Positions 37,466 through 45,918 of a stretch of DNA of 64,000 nt are shown here, piece by piece (the stretch's first letter is position 1; each line of letters begins with the position of its first letter). A program made the position numbers and the translations under genes. The notes under the pieces were generated by a model. The model did no database searches. It saw nothing but the letters and a program-made list of their open reading frames with translations, and was not told where the DNA came from. The DNA comes from Kaistella jeonii (GTDB taxonomy: Bacteria > Bacteroidota > Bacteroidia > Flavobacteriales > Weeksellaceae). The DNA lies in assembly GCF_000812865.1 (NCBI RefSeq), contig NZ_JSYL01000001.1, positions 62,001-126,000 on the forward strand, given 5' to 3'.

Positions 37466-37885
37466 TTAGAAAATTTCTTTCCCAGCAAAATGAAAACTTG
37501 CTTCAATTAAAGCATTCTCATCAGAATCTGATCCGTGAACAGCATTTTCGCCGATAGATCTTGCGAACATTTTTCTGATGGTTCCTTCGGCTGCATCGGC
37601 AGGATTTGTAGCACCAATTAAAGTTCTGAAATCTTCAACTGCATTGTCCTTTTCTAAAACTGCAGCAACGATAGGATTTGAACTCATAAAATCTACCAAT
37701 TCTCCGTAGAAAGGTCGTTCAGCGTGAACTTCATAGAATTTTTTCGCATCTGCAACCGTAAGTTGAGTTAATTTTAAAGCTTTGATTTTAAAACCTGCTT
37801 CTGCAATTTTTCCTAAAATAGCACCAATGTGACCATCTGCAACTGCATCTGGTTTGATCATGGTGAATGTAATTTTACCTGACAT
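37466..37885 (-). CDS. ndk: nucleoside diphosphate kinase
   Basis: Transfers the gamma-phosphate of ATP to nucleoside diphosphates. At 139 residues it is full length. [15 protein letters not shown] and the active-site histidine in [12 protein letters not shown] are invariant family motifs. Downstream hairpin serves as terminator. The region upstream holds a plus-strand promoter box of another small unit. Confidence 0.97.
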   Translation of the reverse strand: MSGKITFTMIKPDAVADGHIGAILGKIAEAGFKIKALKLTQLTVADAKKFYEVHAERPFYGELVDFMSSNPIVAAVLEKDNAVEDFRTLIGATNPADAAEGTIRKMFARSIGENAVHGSDSDENALIEASFHFAGKEIF

Positions 37886-37927
37886 ATATCTTGTTTTATT
37901 GTGCGGCGAAATTACAAAAAACTTTCT

Positions 37928-37935
37928 TATCTTTG
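37928..37935 (+). promoter_or_regulatory. -7 box (TAnnTTTG) of a small plus-strand transcription unit
   Basis: TATCTTTG, followed by a short ORF and a terminator. It faces away from ndk and towards the 3' end of rsgA, so it does not serve either neighbour. Confidence 0.5.
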
Positions 37936-37954
37936 CACTGAAAGTTCATAAAAA

Positions 37955-38014
37955 ATGAGACGTCAATTTTATTGGCACGGAAATTGTAATTATTTTTCCG
38001 ATTCTCATGTTTAA
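37955..38014 (+). CDS. possible 19-residue peptide in a small transcription unit
   Basis: An ATG 19 bases behind an exact TAnnTTTG box opens 19 codons encoding MRRQFYWHGNCNYFSDSHV, then TAA. Five of the 19 residues are aromatic. A strong terminator follows at 38041-38063, giving a transcript of about 120 bases. It could be a small protein, a leader-like peptide without a downstream gene, or an sRNA in which the ORF is accidental. No family is recognised. Confidence 0.4.
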   Translation: MRRQFYWHGNCNYFSDSHV

Positions 38015-38040
38015 TTTGAGTTTTCATGGTTATTAGTTTT

Positions 38041-38063
38041 TACCCAGCTTCGGCTGGGTTTTT
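38041..38063 (+). terminator. rho-independent terminator of the small transcription unit
   Basis: Stem ACCCAGC / GCTGGGT with TTCG tetraloop and six T on the plus strand. On the minus strand no T-run follows, so it belongs to the plus-strand transcript. Confidence 0.85.
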
Positions 38064-38989
38064 TATTGGGCCGTATTTTCTTCGGCTTCCTCCATTAGTT
38101 TTAAGTAGGTCATGTACCGTGTTTCCTCGATTTCTCCAGTTTCCAGGTTTTCCAAAACTGCACATTTAGGTTCATTGATGTGCATACAATTATGAAATTT
38201 GCAACCTCTTCCAATTCGGAAAATTTCTGGAAAATAATGTTGAATTTCTTCTTTCTGAACATCGATCATGGCGAATTCCCGAACTCCAGGAGTGTCAATT
38301 ACACTACCACCAAAATCCCAAAAATGCATCTGTGCAAAAGTAGTTGTATGTTTCCCTTTTAAAAGCTTTTCAGAAATTTCTGAAGTCCTGATATTTAAAG
38401 CAGGTTGCAATGCATTTACCAAAGTAGATTTTCCACTGCCGGAATGTCCAAAGAAAACAGAAACTTTATCTTTGATGGTTTCCTGCAAAACTTCTAAATT
38501 CATTTTAGAATAAGAAGAAATCTCTAAAGTTTCGTAGCCAATATGCTGATAAATATTCTCAATTATTTTTACAACTTCAACTTCGTCCTCGCTTAAAACA
38601 TCAATTTTATTGAATAGAATTAATGGTTTGATGTTGTACGCTTCACAACATGCCAAAAATCGGTCAAGAAAACCTAAGGAAGTTTCTGGATGTTTTAAGG
38701 TATAGATGAAACAGGCGACATCAATATTGGACGCAATGATGTGTGCTTCTTTTGAAAGATTGGTCGATTTTCGAATGAGATAATTTTTCTTCGGTTCAAT
38801 CTTCGTAATCCAGGCAACGTCATCAATTTCCAAAGAAAATTCTACCAAATCTCCTACAGCAAGTGGATTTGTGAGTCGGGTCTTGATGAGTTTAAATTTT
38901 CCCCGAATTCTGGCCTCGAAAAATCTTCCCGTTTCCTGTTCTAAAACCTGGTACCAACTTCCGGTGGATTTTGTGATGAGCCCTTTCAT
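38063..38989 (-). CDS. rsgA: ribosome small subunit-dependent GTPase A
   Basis: Circularly permuted GTPase of 308 residues that checks 30S maturation. An OB-fold domain (about 1-75) precedes the G domain, where the order is G4 (LFNKIDVL), G1 (FFGHSGSGKSTLVN) and G3 (DTPGVREF). The C-terminal zinc domain has Cys/His ligands in GCKFHNCMHINEPKCAV. This is the diagnostic RsgA/YjeQ arrangement. Confidence 0.96.
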   Translation of the reverse strand: MKGLITKSTGSWYQVLEQETGRFFEARIRGKFKLIKTRLTNPLAVGDLVEFSLEIDDVAWITKIEPKKNYLIRKSTNLSKEAHIIASNIDVACFIYTLKHPETSLGFLDRFLACCEAYNIKPLILFNKIDVLSEDEVEVVKIIENIYQHIGYETLEISSYSKMNLEVLQETIKDKVSVFFGHSGSGKSTLVNALQPALNIRTSEISEKLLKGKHTTTFAQMHFWDFGGSVIDTPGVREFAMIDVQKEEIQHYFPEIFRIGRGCKFHNCMHINEPKCAVLENLETGEIEETRYMTYLKLMEEAEENTAQ

Positions 38990-39056
38990 TAATTATTACA
39001 ATTAAATTTTAACTCAAAATTCAAGCTTAAAAAACCGGGGACAATAAGTATTTTCA

Positions 39057-40124
39057 TTAAATATTATTCTGAACCTCAATCGATTCTTCGTGAATGGCTT
39101 TGAAAACTTTCTCTATAAATTCTGGAGACATCCCAGTTTCATCAGCTTTTTGATTCGCATATTCTGTAATTACTTTCCACCTTTCCGGTTGAAAAATCGC
39201 AATGCTGTTGTCCTTTTTTAGAGTTCCAATTTTTTCCGAAATTTTCATTCTTTGGGACAAAAGTTCAATCAAATTAAAATCAAGATCTGAAATCAAAGTT
39301 CTGTGACGTCCCATTTCATCATCGAAAACGGAAATGTCTGAATTTCTGATCTGTAAATTACCAATTAATTCTGCCAAAACTTCAGGAGTAATTTGCTGAG
39401 AAGCATCGCTCCAAGCTTCGTCGGGATTACAGTGACTTTCAATGATCATTCCTTCATAACCAACATTCATCGCTTCCTGCGCAATTCCGGCCAAACCAGT
39501 TCTGTTCCCACAAATGTGCGACGGATCAACCAACATCGGAATATTTGGATACTGATTTTTGAAATCTAAAGCGATCTGCCAGTTTGGAATATTTCTGTAT
39601 TTTGTTTTTTGGTACGTTGAAAAACCACGGTGAATAACGCCTAAATTTTTCACGTCTTGTCCTAAAAGTCTTTCCAAAGCTCCGATCCATAAAGCCAGAT
39701 CCGGATTTACAGGATTTTTTACAAGGACCGGTTTTTCTGTTCCTTTTAAAGCTTCAGCTATTTCCTGAACAGTGAAAGGATTTACTGTAGAACGCGCTCC
39801 GATCCACAAAATATCGACATCCGCTTCTAAAGCTGCAGCAACGTGATGCGCATTTGCTACTTCTGTTGCAGTCTTAAAACCATATTCTTGCTTCACTTTT
39901 TTTAACCAGCCTAAACCGATTGTTCCAACGCCTTCGAAACCATTGGGTTTGGTTCTTGGTTTCCAAATTCCTGCACGGAAGATTGGAACTTCAGCACCGC
40001 TTTCTTTAATTCTTCTCGCAGTTTCAAGCATTTGAGATTCGCTCTCTGCGCTACAAGGTCCTGCAATTATGATTGGTTTTGGGAATTCATTCACCCAATT
40101 ATTTTCTAAATTTTGTAAATCCAT
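39057..40124 (-). CDS. bifunctional DAHP synthase / chorismate mutase type II
   Basis: Enzyme fusion of 355 residues for aromatic amino acid synthesis. The N-terminal DAHP synthase domain (about 1-265) has AGPCSAESESQM, RAGIWKPRTKPNGFEG, DILWIGARSTVNPF, VKNPVNPD and DPSHICGNR. The C-terminal AroQ chorismate mutase (about 270-355) has LISDLDFNLIELLSQRMKIS. Fusion to chorismate mutase usually serves feedback control by prephenate or chorismate. The start ATG 40124 was chosen because an upstream start would run into the end of dnaX, which precedes this gene by about 40 bases. Confidence 0.93.
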   Translation of the reverse strand: MDLQNLENNWVNEFPKPIIIAGPCSAESESQMLETARRIKESGAEVPIFRAGIWKPRTKPNGFEGVGTIGLGWLKKVKQEYGFKTATEVANAHHVAAALEADVDILWIGARSTVNPFTVQEIAEALKGTEKPVLVKNPVNPDLALWIGALERLLGQDVKNLGVIHRGFSTYQKTKYRNIPNWQIALDFKNQYPNIPMLVDPSHICGNRTGLAGIAQEAMNVGYEGMIIESHCNPDEAWSDASQQITPEVLAELIGNLQIRNSDISVFDDEMGRHRTLISDLDFNLIELLSQRMKISEKIGTLKKDNSIAIFQPERWKVITEYANQKADETGMSPEFIEKVFKAIHEESIEVQNNI

Positions 40125-40164
40125 TTCGTAGAACTTGTCAATTATTAATTGACTATTTTTTATT

Positions 40165-40767
40165 TTAATTAAAATCAAATTTGAATAAATCATCTAAATC
40201 CCGCAAAACAGGATTGATTTCGGCAAATTTATCGAAAATCTTTCGTTTGGTCATAATTTCTTTTTTCAGCGAAACGTCATTTTTATATTTGATGACGATA
40301 TTAAAGTGATTCACTTTGTGCATGAAATGATTAAAGAAATCGGACCGAACTTTTTCAAACTCACTCTTTGCAGAATCTGATGAATATGTTATTTCTACAA
40401 TATCTTCACCTTTTTTCTGAAATTTAAAAGAGTTAATGGCATTATAGATAATAATATCTTTTTCCTGAAGTTCTTCGACGAATATTTGCCAAGCGTTTTG
40501 CAGATCGGTTTCTGTAAAATGATTGCTTGGTAATTCCTCTTTTATTTTATCAATTAATTTTTCTTCCTCGGTTTCCGATTTTTTTAGTGCATTGTTGATG
40601 CTGAATTTTGAAGTAATTTTTTGGTTCGCAATAGGTTCCGCTGTTTTCAGCATTACTTTAGGAATTTCTTTCGGAAAATTATCAGCGACTTCTGGCTTGC
40701 TTTCGAGTTTTGAAATTTGAAGAATTGGAGCTACAACTTTAAGAAGCGGTGCTAAAATCAGGAATTT
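40165..40767 (-). CDS. dnaX: DNA polymerase III subunit tau, C-terminal extension reached by -1 frameshift in dnaX
   Basis: This frame has no credible start of its own for a separate gene. It opens just at the A11 run (40765-40775) and runs 200 codons to 40165. A -1 shift on the run joins it to the upstream frame, giving about 559 residues, which fits full-length tau. The region holds a Ser/Lys-rich hinge and a C-terminal domain (LQNAWQIFVEELQEKD, INSFKFQKKGEDIVEI), like the tau tail that contacts the polymerase. It could also be separated from dnaX by sequence error in the homopolymer. Confidence 0.72.
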   Translation of the reverse strand, partial: KFLILAPLLKVVAPILQISKLESKPEVADNFPKEIPKVMLKTAEPIANQKITSKFSINNALKKSETEEEKLIDKIKEELPSNHFTETDLQNAWQIFVEELQEKDIIIYNAINSFKFQKKGEDIVEITYSSDSAKSEFEKVRSDFFNHFMHKVNHFNIVIKYKNDVSLKKEIMTKRKIFDKFAEINPVLRDLDDLFKFDFN

Positions 40768-41843
40768 TTTTTTTTAGAATCTCCTCCAACTGCTGTTAAA
40801 GATGAAAGTTGCATCAAGGCAATTTCTACGGTTAGTCGAGGGTTTTTGGAGTTTTTATAATTAATGTCCGCGTGATTACAAATTTCAATCGCATCAATTA
40901 ATTGTTGAGCATTCCAGCTTTTACTTTGCTCAGAAAATTTAATTTTTGTTTGATCGCCAACTTCAATTAAACTTAAAGTCTGCGGATTCTGCGCCATCAT
41001 TAAATCTCGGAAATGATTCCCTAAACCAGCAATAAATAAATGCGAATCAAAACCTTTTTTTACAATTTCATTAAAGGCAAATAAAGTTTCCGGAATTTTA
41101 TTTTGATGCGCCAAATCAACAATATTCAAATATTGATCGTAATCGAGAATATTGAGAACTTCAGCAGCTTTTGCAAGCGTAATATTTTTCTGAGTAAAAG
41201 TCGCCAACCGGTCAAAAATCGAAAGTGCATCCCGAAGTGCGCCATCAGCTTTCTGTGCAATTAAATAAAGCGCATCTTCTTCATATTTTACCGATTCTTT
41301 CTCAGCAATTTTTTTCAAATGAGTTTGAATGTCTTCGATCGTGATTCTTTTAAAATCATAAATCTGACATCTGGACAAAATCGTCGGAATAATTTTATGC
41401 TTTTCAGTCGTTGCTAAAATAAAAATAGCATGAGCAGGAGGTTCTTCTAAAGTTTTCAAAAAAGCATTAAAAGCGGCAGAAGACAACATGTGAACCTCAT
41501 CAATAATGTAAATCTTATACTTCCCAACTTGTGGCGCAAACCGAACCTGATCTGTTAACTCCCGAATATCTTCCACGGAATTGTTCGAAGCAGCGTCGAG
41601 TTCAAAAATATTATAAGCGAAACCGTCTTCCGAAGTAGAACCGTCTCTTTCGTTAATTTTGCGGGCGAGAATTCTGGCGCAGGTTGTTTTACCAACTCCT
41701 CTCGGACCACAAAATAAAAGCGCCTGAGCCAATTGATTTTCTTCAATCGCATGTTCCAAGGTATCTGTAATGTGAGATTGCCCGACAACAGTTTCAAACT
41801 CTTGCGGACGGTACTTTCTTGCAGAAACAACGAAATTTTCCAT
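40758..41843 (-). CDS. dnaX: DNA polymerase III subunit gamma/tau (zero-frame product)
   Basis: Clamp-loader ATPase of 361 residues in the zero frame. Domain I has RPQEFETVVGQSHI, Walker A GPRGVGKTTCAR, Walker B IIDEVHML, sensor 1 ATTEKHKI and LSRCQIYDFKRI with the arginine finger. The usual zinc-module Cys between Walker A and B are replaced by a short stretch (NERDGSTSEDG), as in some Bacteroidetes. The frame ends two codons after an A11 tract preceded by GGAGGAG, which is the layout of programmed frameshifting in dnaX. The product as read is gamma-like. Confidence 0.92.
   Translation of the reverse strand: MENFVVSARKYRPQEFETVVGQSHITDTLEHAIEENQLAQALLFCGPRGVGKTTCARILARKINERDGSTSEDGFAYNIFELDAASNNSVEDIRELTDQVRFAPQVGKYKIYIIDEVHMLSSAAFNAFLKTLEEPPAHAIFILATTEKHKIIPTILSRCQIYDFKRITIEDIQTHLKKIAEKESVKYEEDALYLIAQKADGALRDALSIFDRLATFTQKNITLAKAAEVLNILDYDQYLNIVDLAHQNKIPETLFAFNEIVKKGFDSHLFIAGLGNHFRDLMMAQNPQTLSLIEVGDQTKIKFSEQSKSWNAQQLIDAIEICNHADINYKNSKNPRLTVEIALMQLSSLTAVGGDSKKKNS
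40765..40787 (-). promoter_or_regulatory. dnaX frameshift site: A11 slippery run with upstream SD-like sequence
   Basis: On the minus strand GGAGGAG (40787-40781) is followed after five bases by eleven A (40775-40765), and the zero-frame stop TGA comes two codons later. A -1 slip on the lysine codons enters the long downstream frame. Confidence 0.65.
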
Positions 41844-41847
41844 TGGT

Positions 41848-41855
41848 CAAAAATA
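41848..41855 (-). promoter_or_regulatory. -7 box (TAnnTTTG) immediately before dnaX
   Basis: TATTTTTG on the minus strand ends four bases before the dnaX ATG. If used, the transcript would be leaderless. Confidence 0.35.
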
Positions 41856-42056
41856 GGGAAATTAATTAGAAAATAAAACAGGAATTAGATTAAACGCGAT
41901 AAATCTTTTTGTCAAAAATTCACGATTTTATTTTTAAATATTTTGATTTTGCGGTTGATAAATTCTCTGCAAATTTTCTGAATTTTTCCCATGCAAATAT
42001 AAATTTATGGGATTAAAATATAAATTAGTGCAATTATTACCTGTCCTTTAAAAAAG

Positions 42057-42092
42057 AAAACTCTCAAAACAATTTGCTTTGAGAGTTTCTTT
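42057..42092 (-). terminator. rho-independent terminator of cphA
   Basis: Stem AAACTCTCAAA / TTTGAGAGTTT with a 9-base loop; on the minus strand followed by TTTTCTTTTTT. Confidence 0.88.
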
Positions 42093-42106
42093 AAAAGTGA
42101 AAAAGA

Positions 42107-44737
42107 TTACATTATTTTACCTTCTTCCAGTATTTCTTTGTTCTGATATTCCTGTACCAAGTCGATTGCATTGGAAACTACATCGCTCAAAGCAGTAATA
42201 AATGTTCCTTCTTCCGCCATACTCATCGCATGTTTCAAAGCTTCAATTTCTTTCGGAATGATTTCATAGCTCACATCTCTTCCAGATTCCTGAATTCCCG
42301 AAATGATAAGACCATTGATTTCTTCCTCAGCTCTTCCGCGAAGATGCTTTTCGTTGCGAATGATGATATAATCAAACATTCTTCCCGCGATTTTTCCGCA
42401 TTCTTTGATATCCTCATCTCTGCGGTCCCCAACTCCGGAAATAATTCCAATTTTCTTGGTAGCTTCGACATTTTTCAGATAATCTTCGATGGCTTCGTAA
42501 CCTGCGGGATTGTGCGCAAAATCAATTAAAACGTTGAATTTCTTGAATTTAAAAATATTCAATCTTCCTGGCGTTAATGCTGCACTCGGAATAAAAGTTC
42601 TCAATGAATTAGCGATATCTTCAATTTCAAAACCATAAAGATAAGTTGCTAAACTTGCCGCCAAAACATTTGAGATCATAAATTTCGCCTTTCCTTCCAT
42701 CGTAATGGGAATATTATTGGCTTTCGCGATTCTAATTTTCCAGTCTCCTTTTTTAATGGTAACGAAACCTTCTTCGTAAACGCAGGTAATTTTTCCTTCT
42801 TTTGCGAATTTTTTGATGTGAGGATTATTTTCATCCAAACTGAAAATTGCAACTTTAGAATCTAAATCTGGCATTAACCTCATTGAATAGGCATCATCTG
42901 CATTCAAAACGCTCCAACCGTCTTTTTTTACAGAATCTAAAACGACTCTTTTTACTTTGGTTAGATCTTTTAAATTATGAATGTCGCTTATACCGAGATG
43001 ATCTTCTTTAATATTGGTCAAAACGCCAATGTCACAATAGCTGAAACCTAATCCTGAGCGTAGAATTCCTCCTCTCGCTGTTTCCAAAACCGCAAATTCA
43101 ACAGTTGGATCTTTTAAAACAAATTCGGCTGAAATTGGACCAGTTGTATCACCTTTCGTCAACATCGTATTCTGAATATAAATTCCATCAGAAGTAGTAA
43201 ATCCTACTCTATAACCATTATTTTTAACAATATGTGCAATTAGTCTTGTTGTGGTAGTTTTACCGTTTGTACCGGTTACTGCAATGATTGGAATTCTAAA
43301 CGCTTTTCCTTGAGGATACAACATATCAACAACTGGAGCAGCAACGTTTCGTGGCAAACCTTCGCTTGGAGCAAGGTGCATTCTAAAACCTGGAGCTGCA
43401 TTTACTTCTAAAATCGCTCCGCCACTTTCTTTCAAAGGTTGCGTTAAATTTTCTGCCATAATATCGACTCCACAAACATCGAGACCGATAATTTTCGAAA
43501 TCCTTTCGCACATCGTAATGTTTTCCGGATGAATCATATCGGTAACGTCGATTGAAGTTCCACCTGTCGAGAGGTTTGCTGTTGATTTTAAATATACGAT
43601 TTCTCCTTTTTGAGGAATACTTTCCAGCGTGTAGTGTAATTTTTCTAAAAGTTCGTTGGTATCTTTATCGACAGAAATTTCAGTCAATACATTTTCGTGA
43701 CCATAACCTCTTCTTGGATCAAGATTTTCTTTTTCGATCAAATCGTTAATATTTTTTTCACCATCTCCTACGATATGCGCCGGAACTCTTCTTGCAGCGG
43801 CAATCATCTTGTGATTAATGACCAAAACCCGAAAATCATAACCTGTGATATATCTTTCTACAATAACTTTTGCACCGTAAGTCTGTGCATGTTGCAAACC
43901 AATTTTAGCAGCTTCCCAATCATTAACATTGATGGATGAACCTTTACCATGATTACCATCTAAAGGTTTCAAAACAATTGGATAATCTATTTTACGAATT
44001 ACTTTTTCCAAACCTTCTTCATCAATGACCAGATCTCCTGTAGGAACAGGTATTGCAGCATCATCGAGCATTTTTTTGGTCAACTCTTTATTGCATGCAA
44101 TATCTACGGCGATAGAACTTGTTTTTCCGGTGATCGTGGCTTGAAATCGCTGCTGATTAATACCATAACCTAACTGAACCAAAGAATTTCTACCCAAACG
44201 AATCCAGGGAATATTTCTGGCAACGGCTTCCTGAACAATACTTCCTGTTGAAGGACCGAGTCTTTCCCGTTCTCGTTTTTCTTTTAAAGTTTGAATGCAT
44301 TCTTGAATAGGATAATCTCTACCATCCATAAGAGCATGAGCGATTTCCACTGATTGTTCCGCTGCATAAACGCCAGAATTTTCTTCGATATAACTAAAAA
44401 CAACGTTATAAATACCGGGAGTCTTGGTTTCCCGCGTTCTTCCAAAACCGGCATCCATTCCGGCTAAAGTTTGGATTTCTAAGGCAATATGTTCAATAAC
44501 ATGACCCATCCACGTTCCCATTTCTATCCTTTGAAAAAATCCACCCTCTACTCCTTCCGAACATCGATGGGTGATAAGAGACGGAATCAGCCTTTCTAAA
44601 TTTTCACGAAAACCTTCAATTTTATTGGTGGGTAAATGTTCCGCTTCCTCTAAATCCAGTCGCATTTGAATTAATTTTTTTCGACGAATACTCCAGATAT
44701 TTGGACCTCTTAAAACCTGTATTTTTACAATTTTCAT
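42107..44737 (-). CDS. cphA: cyanophycin synthetase
   Basis: Non-ribosomal peptide polymerase of 876 residues that builds multi-L-arginyl-poly-L-aspartate using ATP. N-terminal domain about 1-160 (LRGPNIWSIRRKKLIQ), ATP-grasp domain about 165-480 (YPIVLKPLDGNHGKGSSI, ILEVNAAPGFRMHLAPS) for Asp addition, and a Mur-ligase-like domain from about 490 with P-loop VTGTNGKTTTTR, DHLGI and FAHNPAGY for Arg addition. The intact P-loop and length fit CphA1, not the truncated CphA2. It is divergent from cphB, which degrades the polymer. Confidence 0.96.
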   Translation of the reverse strand: MKIVKIQVLRGPNIWSIRRKKLIQMRLDLEEAEHLPTNKIEGFRENLERLIPSLITHRCSEGVEGGFFQRIEMGTWMGHVIEHIALEIQTLAGMDAGFGRTRETKTPGIYNVVFSYIEENSGVYAAEQSVEIAHALMDGRDYPIQECIQTLKEKRERERLGPSTGSIVQEAVARNIPWIRLGRNSLVQLGYGINQQRFQATITGKTSSIAVDIACNKELTKKMLDDAAIPVPTGDLVIDEEGLEKVIRKIDYPIVLKPLDGNHGKGSSINVNDWEAAKIGLQHAQTYGAKVIVERYITGYDFRVLVINHKMIAAARRVPAHIVGDGEKNINDLIEKENLDPRRGYGHENVLTEISVDKDTNELLEKLHYTLESIPQKGEIVYLKSTANLSTGGTSIDVTDMIHPENITMCERISKIIGLDVCGVDIMAENLTQPLKESGGAILEVNAAPGFRMHLAPSEGLPRNVAAPVVDMLYPQGKAFRIPIIAVTGTNGKTTTTRLIAHIVKNNGYRVGFTTSDGIYIQNTMLTKGDTTGPISAEFVLKDPTVEFAVLETARGGILRSGLGFSYCDIGVLTNIKEDHLGISDIHNLKDLTKVKRVVLDSVKKDGWSVLNADDAYSMRLMPDLDSKVAIFSLDENNPHIKKFAKEGKITCVYEEGFVTIKKGDWKIRIAKANNIPITMEGKAKFMISNVLAASLATYLYGFEIEDIANSLRTFIPSAALTPGRLNIFKFKKFNVLIDFAHNPAGYEAIEDYLKNVEATKKIGIISGVGDRRDEDIKECGKIAGRMFDYIIIRNEKHLRGRAEEEINGLIISGIQESGRDVSYEIIPKEIEALKHAMSMAEEGTFITALSDVVSNAIDLVQEYQNKEILEEGKIM

Positions 44738-44782
44738 ATTGTTATCCTCTAATTATAATACTTATTTATTTTGTTTGAAAAT

Positions 44783-44790
44783 CAAAGATA
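44783..44790 (-). promoter_or_regulatory. -7 box (TAnnTTTG) of cphA
   Basis: TATCTTTG on the minus strand, 45 bases before the cphA ATG. A purine-rich AGAGGATAA lies just before the start. Confidence 0.5.
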
Positions 44791-44920
44791 AAAGAAATGC
44801 TTAATAATTTGAAATATTTTTTTGAAAATGATAATTAATACTTTCAAATTGAAGCAAATCTATACCGATAAAAGATTTCATATTTATATAAAGTATTTAA
44901 GGAGAAAGTAATATTTTTTC

Positions 44921-44928
44921 TAAATTTG
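44921..44928 (+). promoter_or_regulatory. -7 box (TAnnTTTG) of cphB
   Basis: TAAATTTG ends six bases before the ATG at 44935, so the leader would be almost absent. Confidence 0.4.
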
Positions 44929-44934
44929 CAAGCT

Positions 44935-45822
44935 ATGAGACCAATTGGAAAATTAATGATTATCGGTGGTGCTGTAAACAAAGGCAGCTTTGCAGAAACC
45001 GAATACGACCAAAATGTAGAACGAAACCTCAACTTTTTTGAACGAGGAATTCTACGGAAGATCATCAACGAATCCCGATTGAAGGAAGATTCTATCATCG
45101 AAATTATTACGACAGCCTCGCAAATTCCTCAAATTGTTGGTCCAGAATATAAGAAGGCTTTCGAATTTCTAGGTTCAAAACATGTAAATATTTTAGATAT
45201 TCAAAATAGAGAACAAGCCAATAGTGATGCGATTGTTGCTCGTGCAAATGCTGCAGATGTGGTGATGTTTACGGGTGGAGATCAACTTCGCCTGACTTCA
45301 ATTTTGGGCGGTACCCGATTTCATGATGCAATTTTACTGAAATATCAGGAACAGGATTTTATTTATGCCGGAACTTCCGCCGGAGCTGCCGCTGCTTCTG
45401 AAAATATGATCTATCAAGGTTCCAGCAGCGAAGCTTTATTAAAAGGAGAAATAAAAACAACGCAAGGTTTAGGTTTCATAGAAAATGTGATCGTTGATAC
45501 GCATTTTGTACAGCGCGGAAGAATTGGAAGACTATTTCAGGCGGTTGTCAATAATCCGCGAACACTAGGAATTGGTTTGGGTGAAGATACGGGACTTTAT
45601 ATCGATGGTGAAATCATGACTGCGATCGGTTCCGGACTTGTTATTTTAGTTGACGGTCGTTTTATTAAAGATACAAATCTTACCAATATTGAACTTGGTC
45701 AACCTATTTCCATTGATAATTTGATCGTACACGTTTTATCGCAAAATGATTTTTATGATTTAAAAACGAAAGATTTGACTATTGTTAATTCTCAGTACAA
45801 TCCAATTCCACAGGATCATTAG
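44935..45822 (+). CDS. cphB: cyanophycinase
   Basis: Serine-type exopeptidase of 295 residues (peptidase family S51) that releases beta-Asp-Arg dipeptides from cyanophycin. The nucleophile is Ser148 in AGTSAGAAAAS, after the TGGDQLRL segment. VDTHFVQRGRIGRL and the glycine-rich GIGLGEDTGLYI are family blocks. No signal peptide is present, so it acts on intracellular granules. It is divergent from cphA and followed by the isoaspartyl peptidase. The start is ATG 44935; the TTG at 44926 lies in the promoter box. Confidence 0.95.
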   Translation: MRPIGKLMIIGGAVNKGSFAETEYDQNVERNLNFFERGILRKIINESRLKEDSIIEIITTASQIPQIVGPEYKKAFEFLGSKHVNILDIQNREQANSDAIVARANAADVVMFTGGDQLRLTSILGGTRFHDAILLKYQEQDFIYAGTSAGAAAASENMIYQGSSSEALLKGEIKTTQGLGFIENVIVDTHFVQRGRIGRLFQAVVNNPRTLGIGLGEDTGLYIDGEIMTAIGSGLVILVDGRFIKDTNLTNIELGQPISIDNLIVHVLSQNDFYDLKTKDLTIVNSQYNPIPQDH

Positions 45823-45918
45823 ACTAAAAAATTGAAACTTATCTGAAATCAATTATCTGTTTCAAAATGTATTTTGGAATTGTTGCTTAATAAACCTCAT
45901 CCTTAAAAATAAAATTTA

